Assembly: GCA_022661535.1 (NCBI GenBank)
Contig: JAKULF010000009.1
Location: forward strand, 1,426,001 to 1,490,000
DNA length: 64,000 bases
Origin: Eutypa lata
Taxonomy: Eukaryota > Ascomycota > Sordariomycetes > Xylariales > Diatrypaceae
Direction: 5' to 3'
The position numbers and the translations under genes are program-made. Under the pieces are notes generated by a model. That model did no database searches and had not been told where the DNA came from. It saw only the letters and a program-made list of their open reading frames with translations. Positions 55,666-64,000 of the stretch are shown one piece after another (the stretch's first letter is position 1; every line of letters begins with the position of its first letter).

Positions 55666-58266
55666 ATGAGGGTCTCGTTGATATCCGCCTCCTGGAACGC
55701 TCTTGTTCTATCGACTTCCGTTTCAGCCCTGTCTGATGCCAATGGTTATGCACAATCTCCTCCCGTGTACCCGTCGCGTAAGTCCGCAACAAAAAAGTCT
55801 TCCTTCTCGTTGGTTTATTTACTAACCAGCTTCTAGCGCCCGGTAAAGGGTCTGGCAAATGGGCTGGGGCTTATGTCAGTGCCCGAGATCTAGTTGATCA
55901 AATGACCCTCGAAGAAAAGGTCAACGTCACGAGGGGCTTCTTGACTACCGATAACGTTTGCGCCGGAAACTCAGGATCAGTACCGCGGCTTGACTGGCCA
56001 GGCATGTGTTTGCACGATGCGGGCAACGGAGTAAGGGCCGCAGATATGGTGAATTCTTACGCCTCGGGCATCCATGTCGGCGCAAGCTGGGATAGAAATT
56101 TGACATATCAACGAGGCTACTTCATCGGCAAAGAGTTCAAAGCTAAGGGAGGTAAGTTGAATAGCCTTGGTTCGTCACTCCACCAACTGTAGAAACTCAC
56201 ATCAATCTAGTGAACATTCCGCTGGGACCCAACGCGGGACCACTAGGCCGAACACCCCTTGGAGGACGGAACTGGGAAGGTTTTAGTGTCGACCCGTACT
56301 TGACTGGTCAACTTGCCGCCGAGACGATAACTGGCCATCAAGATGCTGGTGTAATTGCTTGTTTGAAGGTCTGTAACAACTACAAAACTTGATAAACGGA
56401 GACATCGTTTGCTAACTAGGGTGGCATAGCACTTTATTGCTAATGAGCAAGAAACACTAAGAAGACCTTACAACGGCATTGAAGCCACTTCCGCCAACGT
56501 CGATGACAAGACTTTGCACGAATTCTATGCGTGGCCCTTCATGGATGGTGTGAAAGCTGGCGTCGGTTCAATCATGTGTTCGTACAACCGAATCAACAAC
56601 ACATATGGCTGCAAGAACAGCAAGTTGATGAACGGCATTCTGAAGACTGAATTGTCGTTCGAGGGGTTTGTGATGCTGGACTGGAACGCTCAACACAGCC
56701 TGGACAGTGCGGAGGCTGGATTGGACATGGTCATGCCGTATGGTGGGAACTGGGGCGACAATCTGACAGCCGCTGTCCATAATGGTTCTGTTAGTGGTGA
56801 TCGGGTTACAGACATGGCCACCAGGTAGGTATAATTCTTAAGAAAACATTGAGGCCATCACTAATTCAGTATGTAGGATTGTTGCAGCGTGGTTTCTCGT
56901 CGGCCAAAATAGCACGGACTTTCCGACACCGGGCATTGGGATGAAGAATCTTACTGATCCTCACGAAGCCATAGATGCTCGCGTGCCCGAGTCTAAGCCT
57001 ATAATAATGGAGGGAGCCATTGCGGGACATGTTCTGGTGAAGAATGAGAATGGTGCACTTCCTTTCAAAGGACCGCTCAAGATGATATCTGTCTACGGCT
57101 ACGACGCAACTGTTCCCGACACCAAGAACACAGACATACTGTTTCAGCTTGGTTACAACTCCCAACCAGAGCTTGGCCAAGCGGTCCTGGGAACTGAAGG
57201 GGTACAGTTCGACCAGGCTGCCAGGGGAGGCACAATTATCACTGGAGGAAGAGCTGGCGCCAATGCTCCCCCTTTCGTTAGCGATGTAAGAGTTTTGGTT
57301 TCATTGGATTTCAGAGACTTAGATACAGCATGACTGACTCTGCCACAGCCGCTTAGCGCACTCTCGCAGCGAGCCGCCATCGATGGGACATGGGTCAACT
57401 GGGATCTGGTTTCGCCAGACCCCGATGTTAACGGTGCTTCCGAAGCTTGCCTCGTCTTCATCAATGCGATGGCGACTGAAGGGTGGGATCGGGCAGGCCT
57501 TCATGACGACTTCAGCGACGGCCTGATTCTCAACGTTGCATCGAAGTGCAGCAACACTATAGTTGTCATCCATGCCGCAGGGGTCCGTCTTGTAGACCAA
57601 TGGATCGACCATCCCAACGTAACAGCTACCGTTATTGCGCATCTCCCTGGCCAAGACAGCGGGCAAGCCCTGGTTAAGCTCCTGTACGGCGAGGCAGGGT
57701 TTTCTGGAAAATTGCCGTACACCCTAGCGCGGAATGAGAGCGACTATCACCCCTATGCCCCATGCAATCGGACAGCCGATGACTATAATCCGCAATGCAA
57801 TTTTGACGAGGGTGTCTATATCGACTACCGTGACTTCGATGCCAAGAATGTCACGCCGCGATTTGAGTTTGGGTTTGGGCTTAGTTACACTAGCTTCGAG
57901 TACTCGGAGCTTTCGGTTGACGCGTCCACTCTTTCGCCGTCCACTGATACAACGAGCGATGATGGACTATGGGACATAGTCGCTACAGTCGAGGCTACAA
58001 TCGCCAATACGGGATCGGTGGAAGGTGCAGAAGTTGCACAGCTCTATCTGGCGATCCCGAACAGTCCTCCGAAGCAGCTGCGCGGGTTTGATAAATTGAC
58101 TTTGAGTCCAGATGAATCAGGACCGGTTCAATTCGAGCTCACCAGGCGAGATTTCAGCGTCTGGGATGTCCCCTCTCAAAAATGGGTGGTGCAGGAGGGT
58201 GATTACACGATATTCGTAGGAGCGAGTAGCAGAGATATCAGGTTGACGCATAGTCTGGAAGTCTAG
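55666..58266 (+). CDS. Secreted GH3 beta-glucosidase-type glycosidase
   Basis: Six exons: 55666-55777, 55837-56151, 56211-56368, 56430-56824, 56877-57285 and 57349-58266; 768 aa. The N-terminus ([20 protein letters not shown]) is a signal peptide. The GH3 N-domain runs from [16 protein letters not shown] through [40 protein letters not shown] and KHFIANEQE. The nucleophile is Asp279 in [12 protein letters not shown]; most relatives have Ser rather than Leu before it. The second domain contains [13 protein letters not shown], and a C-terminal fibronectin-like domain begins near [12 protein letters not shown]. The fold and signal are those of fungal extracellular beta-glucosidases, which release glucose from the non-reducing end of cellobiose and related glucosides. 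Substrate could also be another beta-sugar. It converges on a GH30 gene 381 bp away, suggesting a small plant-wall-degrading pair. Confidence 0.93.
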
Positions 58267-58647
58267 GTGACAGCAGAGCATGGCAATGTTGATGAAGTAG
58301 GCATATACTCACTTACACCACTACATATCTTTACACTAGTGCCTAATACAGGAATACATAACGCGCAGTGGCAAAAGCCCCTGCATTGATGTTGAGGATC
58401 CATACTTAATAGTTTACTTGGTACCCGGAGTAACACAGTATCGGATGGTATAACGGATTCAATTGCCCAACGCGGAAGAAACGACCTCCTATGCATTTAC
58501 TAGCAGATTGCTCCTAGCTAGCCTATTACCATGGATACCCTTTTCACACACCTGGCTTCTGATACAACTCACTAGGCTGATCTGCAATCACGGCGGTAGT
58601 AGAAGGCTAGGCTATAGTCATACTCTGTCAATCTGTTTACCATCTAG
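58267..58647. other. Shared 3' spacer of the GH3 and GH30 genes
   Basis: A 381-bp spacer between two convergent stop codons; it should contain both polyadenylation regions. Confidence 0.65.
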
Positions 58648-60243
58648 TTACTCAGTCAGCTTGACCGTGACCATTCCGTGAGACGGAACCGAAACAGTGA
58701 CGGCGCCGCCCGACAGAGGCGCATCCGTAGCGGCGACGGAGTGGGTGTTGTCCGTGACGAAACCCTGGGCGGCGCCGGGGGTGAAGTCGGCAAACGAGAT
58801 CTTGACGCTCTGCGCGGAGCCCCCGGAGTTGACGAAGACGACGACGACGGACCCGTCGGTGTTCTGGAACGCCGTGATGCCCGTGCTGGAGACGCTGCCC
58901 GTGGTGCTGACTCGGTAGGCGCCGGGCCGCACGAACCGCGACCACATGGCCATGGCCCAGAGCCGGCCCGAGGGCGTGACCGTCGTGCCGTCGCTCGCGA
59001 CGAGGTAGGATGACGCCTGGAACTGGTTGACCTCCACTCCTTGCCAGTAGATGTACGCCGACAGGTTGGCGCTGGAGATGCCCGTGTGGATCTTGTTCGC
59101 CCACGTCATGCCCTCGCAAAGCCCACCCCCGCTATACCACGTAGCGCACCAGCGCGATTGGAGGTCCGCCGCCTCCGTCTGCCACGTCTTCAACTTCGTG
59201 CTGAGGGCCGAGTTGGGGTCGCCCGTGTACATGTGGCTGGTGATGTATCCCAAGTACTGCTCCATGCCCTGGGAGATGAGCCCCTGTGCGATGGACTTTT
59301 GACTGTTCCAGCCCACTGCACGATGGTATTCATTAGCATGATCGATATTTGAATAGGATTAGAGAGTGGGGCCAGCATTCAGAGCGACTTGCTGAAATAT
59401 ACTTACTCGCATCACAGCAGGTTATGGAGACATTTCCGAAGCCATTGGATTCGAGAGTCTCGTGTAAGATGGGAATGAACGATGCGGCCTCGTTGGCACC
59501 GGATTGCATCGAGGAATAGCTCGTACTAGGGAAAGTCAGCGAGAGGCTCGCGCCGTTTCGGAATAAGCAGAAGACTTACACGTAGTCTGGCTCGTTCAAG
59601 AACCCAAGTTGAGTGACTGGTATACCGCGCTCGGCATAGTACTTCACGTACTGAACCAAAAAGTCGGCGTAGGACTGACGCCAGTCTCCAGATGAGCAGG
59701 TGTGGCCCAAAGTGCCACAAAGGTAGCCACCGTTGACCTCATTCCCATTCGTTTTCTACGCGCAAGTTAGCATCATGCATTTTAAACCGGGGGGGGGGGG
59801 GGGTAGGAGGGGGTAATGTATACCATAAAACCCGGAGCTGACCATGCATCCGCATAGATAGTCTTAACGCCGTACTTCATCGCCTGTTGACTGAACCAGA
59901 CCTGGCCACTGTCGTCGTCGTCGAAGATGTATTCCGGCGCTGCAGTGGGACTTCCTGGGTTCTTCGGGAGGATGCTGTCTTCACTGGTGGTGCCCGAGCC
60001 GATCCGATTGCGAATGATCGTGAGCCCGGCCCCTGTTGTAGTGTTGAAGAGGTAGTCGAGACCCTGTTTCTGGGGGTCTCCAGTCAACAGGTCTCTGAAC
60101 TCGCCAGCCCGTCCGAATGCCTGCGAAACACCAAACCCATCCATCTGCTGTAGCGTGGATGCGACATTGACCGTGATAGATGACTGCGCATAAGCCTTTC
60201 CTAGGCCTGCGGCAATCGCCGCTAGGGTAAGGAGTGAGGACAT
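58648..60243 (-). CDS. Secreted GH30 glycosidase (xylanase-like, subfamily 7 type)
   Basis: Four exons: 60243-59824, 59755-59580, 59525-59407 and 59315-58648; 460 aa. The signal peptide is MSSLLTLAAIAAGLGKAYA. The catalytic barrel starts at MDGFGVSQAFGRA; Glu195 in GFLNEPDY is the likely acid/base and Glu286 in KTWQTEAADL the likely nucleophile. RWCATWYSGGGLCEGMTWAN and AYIYWQG are also typical. A beta-rich side domain forms the C-terminus, ending HGMVTVKLTE. GH30 subfamily 7 contains fungal enzymes acting on beta-1,4-xylan or glucuronoxylan; the exact specificity cannot be read here. The first intron (59756-59823) contains a run of 15 G on the plus strand at 59789-59803. The gene is tail to tail with a GH3 gene, and a TATA box lies 123 bp upstream. 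Confidence 0.93.
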
Positions 60244-61296
60244 TGTACCTGGGGGTATTGTCAAAAGTGCTCACAGCTTTAGACTTTATTTATTAATGGG
60301 CCCTTGCATGAAGAGGAAAGAAAGAATCAAACAGTAGCATGATGTGATCAACTTACCTATACCAGTTTATATAATGCCGTTAGCTGGGTTCAACCCCACG
60401 AACAGATGCACCCCAGTGCACCCCATGTCGATGCGCCCCCTTCCGGCAATTTAAAAACAGTCCATAATATACGGTGGGGTAGGATCTTTTGCCGCGATAC
60501 TTTGACAGAGGTCACCTGGCAAGCTTCGGCGACATACGATCGGTCGGCTGGAAGGGTCCTTGGGTTATCTGCTCTCGGGTTCCTGACAAAAAAATAAAAA
60601 GCCAAGCGTTCGACTAGATAGCCGGGAACCATTTTTTTAAATAACGAGATCGTTCTGGCCTTCTCAGAATCAAGAAACGTCACGGAGATGAAGTCCGCAG
60701 GGACGAAGGTTGGCACTTACATATTACCCGGGCTGCGGTTAATATCGACCGGCCACCAATCACTATCAAATGTAACCTTTATAATAAATATATCCGCTCC
60801 ACTCATATCATGAAAAGTACGTTATTACCGCTCATTAACCTTCTGTTAGACTCAAGTAACATCAGGACTGTTCTGGAACCCTGGTCTTGATATCATCATA
60901 TTTGTTAAGCCTATGACTATGTTTAGACCCTGCTGAACAATAGTTATCTTCCCCTCCTAGCGGCAACTAAGGGGTTGAGTTCCTATCCAACATCAAATAA
61001 TAGCATATAAGTACCCCAATATTATGTGATCTCTAGACTATTGTAATGTGTAGAAATTAAACTGTTGCTAAAACGAGTTAATTGGCAGTTTAGTGTATCA
61101 TGCTTAATTGGTAGTACTATTCTTAAGCCAACTGAACATTCTACGAAATTCAACATTAAAATAGGAACTGTCAAAAAGACAAGGGAAATGTTTATGTATA
61201 GCATACATTTAAGCTAAGTGGGATAGAATAGAACTGATTAGTTGTCATTTAGATTAAATACTCTTCTGTAATAGGTGCGGCTGTAGTCGTTACCCT
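60244..61296. other. GH30 promoter and AT-rich spacer
   Basis: About 1.05 kb. The left part is the GH30 promoter. The right part is AT-rich and holds the 3' region of the aminotransferase gene. No gene is supported. Confidence 0.6.
60366..60373 (-). promoter_or_regulatory. TATA box of the GH30 gene
   Basis: TATATAAA on the minus strand, 123 bp before the ATG at 60243. Confidence 0.5.
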
Positions 61297-62762
61297 TTAT
61301 TGCTGTTTTCGAACGACTGAATCTATAGCTTTTGCCACTTGAGCCACATTCTGAGATGTTACTGAAGTATCTATTAGTTCGACCCTGTGATGCAGCAGTT
61401 CAATGCACTTACATCCTGGAATTGAGGCCCGGCCGTTGGGCAATAGGTAAACGTGATGCTCGTCCTGTAATGTCTGAACCTGTTCTTTCTCCAAACCGGT
61501 ATACGAGAACATTCCAATCTAACCGTTGAAATTTTAGCTAGATACCACAAGATCACAGCTGACTGTAGCACATAAGCCCTACTTACCTGTGAAACAATGT
61601 GTCCCCAGTCTCCGGGCGTTCCCAGTCGCTGAAGCTCGGTATACAGAGCCTCTCTCATGCTTTTGATGCGCGCACTCATTGTTTTCAGGTCGCTCTGCCA
61701 CTGTTCTCGAAGTCTATCGTCCGCGAAAACGGCTGCTACAATTCTGCAACCGAAGGATGGGCTCGAGGAGACTTCTGACCTGATGATCCGCACAAGCTGG
61801 GATTGGATAGCAGGTTTTAGAGAAGGGTCCGTGGTGAGGAGGTGGAAGGCTCCCACTCGTTCTCCGTACAAGCCGAAGTTCTTGGAGAAGGACTGGGCAA
61901 CCCCTATTTCTAATGCGCTGCGACGAGCGAAGTGGCGCACAGCCCATGCGTCCTCGTCAGGGTCACCAGACGCGAAGCCTTGACTATACACAATACATCA
62001 TTAGTATTTTCTTAGGTCGGAGAACGCAGAAAGTTCTGGTCTTACTATGCGCTATCAAAGAACGGAATAAGCCCCCTTGCCTCACACACATCAGCAATTT
62101 CTGACCATTGACTCTTAGAGGGATCAAGACCAGTTGGATTATGCGCGCATGCCTGAAGGATAACTACATCTCCCTTTTCGGCGTCGTTTTGCAGCGTATT
62201 GATCATCCCAGAAAAGTCGAGAGACCGAGAATTTGGGTTGTAGTATGGGTAGAACTTCCTCTGGACGGTCGGACCCGCACATTCCCATATTAGAGAGTGG
62301 TTGATCCAGGAAGGGTCTGAAATCCAGACCGTCCGGGGGTTGATGGCGTTGATGAGGAAGACAGTTCCAACATGTGCTGCCCCAGTGCCCGAGACTGTTT
62401 GGATCGTGGATAGCCTGTCTCCTAACTCCTGTATCAAGCTTCCAAACAGGAGCTCACGGGATACTTCAAGGAAAGGAGGGAACCCGCCAAATGGAAGGTA
62501 GTCATGGTTGTCGGGAAGAAGAGGAATTGCCTTTCCTTATCATTAGCCCCTGAACACCAACAGAAACCGTAAGACAAATTACCTTCTTCACCGAAGACAA
62601 CGTCCATGGCTGTGCGTCGTCGTCTCTATAGACTCCTGCACCCAAGCTCACTTTATCAGGGTGAGAATCGTCAGCAAACGCTGCGAGAACTTTATAGGCG
62701 TCGTCGTAAGGACTGAACTCGACGGAGTCGAAGATCGAGGATGAGTGGCTAATGTTGTTCAT
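61297..62762 (-). CDS. Aspartate aminotransferase, cytosolic type
   Basis: Five exons: 62762-62583, 62530-62046, 61983-61587, 61518-61413 and 61361-61297; 410 aa, as in other class-I aspartate aminotransferases. Landmarks are KVSLGAGVYRDDDAQPW, QTVSGTGAAHVG, WISDPSWINH, LQACAHNPTGLDP, GLIPFFDSAYQGFASGD and the PLP-binding Lys256 in AQSFSKNFGLYGERVG. The last exon restores PNGRASIPGL and VAQVAKAIDSVVRK. The enzyme exchanges amino groups between aspartate and 2-oxoglutarate. No mitochondrial presequence is seen with the start at 62762; Met codons further upstream (to 62828) would add a short unusual extension. The neighbouring 5-oxoprolinase also makes glutamate, but a functional link is only suggested. 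Confidence 0.92.
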
Positions 62763-63437
62763 TTTTCCTTCTTCTCCTTTCATAAGATGAATGAATGTAT
62801 CTATTATCAGAGTCCAATGGTTTGCCATAGTCAGGTCAGATATTCTTCATTTTTACTCTGTTCTTTGTTCGGCATCTCATCAAAAAAGCCGATCTACCTA
62901 TGCTCGGCGGAATACAACAGAACGCCGGGATCCGCATCCCGATCTCGGTTTGCTCTGCTATGATGGCGCTTGTAGAACCTTTAAGCGGATTCATATATCT
63001 GCATAATCCATATTTGAGCTTTTACAAGCATCAAGTCTCACTATAATAAACCGCACCACTATGGTGATCTTAGGATGGTATGCGACTACAAATTGCTACC
63101 AATATATGTCATGGCCACAGGTACTACTGATCGACTAACACGTAGTAGTAGCTCACATCCGTATGGTACGATACTGGAATATATGGTGAAGACACGGAGT
63201 AATTCGTGTCATAAGTGCGTATTTCACTGACCTACAATTTGGGATCACTACCAAGTCTTCACAGCCGAATTGAATGAGGCGATGACTAAAAGGCTTTATA
63301 GGACCACTGTGCATACGCCTTGACGGATTCTGGGTTTGATCTGCGCTGTCTGCGGTATTTGAATATGAAAAATGTCAAATGAAATGATGCATAACGGCTA
63401 CTTGCAGCCCCCTGACCTGATATGTATATGACCTTTC
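62763..63437. other. Spacer between two minus-strand genes
   Basis: A 675-bp AT-rich spacer with the promoter of the aminotransferase gene and the 3' end of the 5-oxoprolinase gene. Nothing else is seen. Confidence 0.6.
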
Positions 63438-64000
63438 CTAATTTGATGCACCCATGGCCTCCCTCTCGGCAACACTCCCATTTGCCCGAAATGCACCACC
63501 GCCGTTGACCTTCCCGTTGCTAACCTCACCATTCGTCGTCTCGATGTCGGCCTCTTCTATAGGCACAAACTCCTTCTCCGCGTTCGGGTCCGGGCCGTAA
63601 CCGCCACCTCCCGGAGTCATGATCACTATCCGATCTCCGATATTCATCTCCGTCGTCGCCTTGCCGCCTAAGCTGATTGTCCTCATGGTCCCATCGACGG
63701 GGTCTTTGCGGAACCACAAGTTGACTCCTCTCCCCCCTTCACCACCACCTGCCATGCCGTACGGGGGGATGACGCGCCTCTCCGACAGTATGCTAACCTG
63801 CATCGGGTAGCGTAGTTCGATGTCACGCACACATCCGTCTCCACCACGTCTCAGACCCGGACCGCCGCTTCCTCTGCGGATCGAGAATTCCCGCAATATC
63901 ACGGGATAGCGCTTCTCGAACGTTTCGGGATCCGTGATGCGCGTGTTGGTCACGTTTGTGTGTACGCCGGATTGGCCCTCCCACGTGGGGCCGGCGCCAG
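63438..64000 (-). CDS. OXP1: 5-oxoprolinase, C-terminal part (runs off window)
   Basis: The frame is open from the window edge at 64000 to the stop at 63438, about 187 residues. It begins GAGPTWEGQSGVHTNVTNTR, then ITDPETFEKRYPVILREFSI, RRGSGGPGLRRGGDG, SILSERRVIPPYGMAGG and TPGGGGYGP. These are landmarks of the hydantoinase-B-like C-terminal half of ATP-dependent 5-oxoprolinase. The enzyme opens 5-oxoproline to glutamate in the glutathione cycle, in the cytosol. The tail after GGGGYGP is about 50 residues, Glu- then Gly/Asn-rich, and ends MGASN. The N-terminal three quarters must lie beyond the right edge. Confidence 0.92.
   Translation of the reverse strand, partial: GAGPTWEGQSGVHTNVTNTRITDPETFEKRYPVILREFSIRRGSGGPGLRRGGDGCVRDIELRYPMQVSILSERRVIPPYGMAGGGEGGRGVNLWFRKDPVDGTMRTISLGGKATTEMNIGDRIVIMTPGGGGYGPDPNAEKEFVPIEEADIETTNGEVSNGKVNGGGAFRANGSVAEREAMGASN

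Noticed and set aside
1..64000. tRNA, rRNA, CRISPR, riboswitch or bacterial operon
   Set aside because: No tRNA B-box with a matching cloverleaf, no rRNA-like sequence and no spaced direct repeats were seen; the genes have eukaryotic introns. A covariance-model search could still find a small RNA that I missed.

Overview
The window reads as nuclear DNA of a filamentous ascomycete (Pezizomycotina, probably Sordariomycetes; the class is inferred). Protein genes carry short GT-AG introns of 47-211 bp, coding exons are GC-richer than the AT-rich spacers, and the gene set is typical: HET-domain and NACHT/NLR proteins, Ltn1, Ctk2, Acr3, GH3 and GH30 enzymes. I found no rRNA, tRNA, CRISPR array or bacterial-type operon. 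All exon joins below were worked out by hand from splice sites and reading frame, without alignments.

Layout. 1-9.4 kb: a small conserved-looking protein, a Tos4-like FHA protein whose last 33-nt exon is separate, and a RhoGAP-fold protein that lacks the arginine finger. 9.4-13.3 kb: gene-poor, with a 549-bp non-autonomous DNA transposon that has 50-bp terminal inverted repeats and 9-bp target duplications (Mutator-like). 13.4-16.1 kb: a nucleolar L1-domain protein and palmitoyl-protein thioesterase, tail to tail. 16.5-19.5 kb: a NACHT-type NLR split by an apparent single-base frameshift. 21-24.2 kb: a 1042-aa probable mitochondrial protein with seven tandem acidic/tyrosine repeats. 25.9-31.1 kb: the ribosome-quality-control E3 ligase Ltn1 in four exons, one intron carrying 23 CTAT units. 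33.5-36.4 kb: a decayed 18-bp coding-type minisatellite and then the CTD-kinase cyclin Ctk2, with a His-rich N-terminal stretch and an RGG/PRG-rich tail. 37.2-39.6 kb: a bZIP regulator and the arsenite exporter Acr3, tail to tail, resembling the yeast ARR1/ARR3 pairing.

41-47 kb is accessory-looking: a pseudogene with in-frame stops, one or two small secreted proteins, and a SET-domain protein with a signal peptide. 47.5-49.3 kb: adenylosuccinate synthetase in eight exons, two of them only 14 and 28 nt. 50-53 kb: a small CxxC protein and a HET-domain protein with a hidden first exon. 55.7-60.2 kb: secreted GH3 and GH30 glycosidases, tail to tail. 61.3 kb to the end: a cytosolic-type aspartate aminotransferase and the C-terminal part of 5-oxoprolinase, which runs off the window.

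Functionally, housekeeping genes (Ade12, Ltn1, Ctk2, L1-domain protein, Ppt1) alternate with accessory ones for arsenic resistance, allorecognition, plant-polysaccharide breakdown and secreted proteins. The strongest leads are the Mutator-like element, the arsenic pair with a palindrome near the ACR3 start, the two disordered tails on Ctk2, the GAP-dead RhoGAP and the frameshifted NLR.
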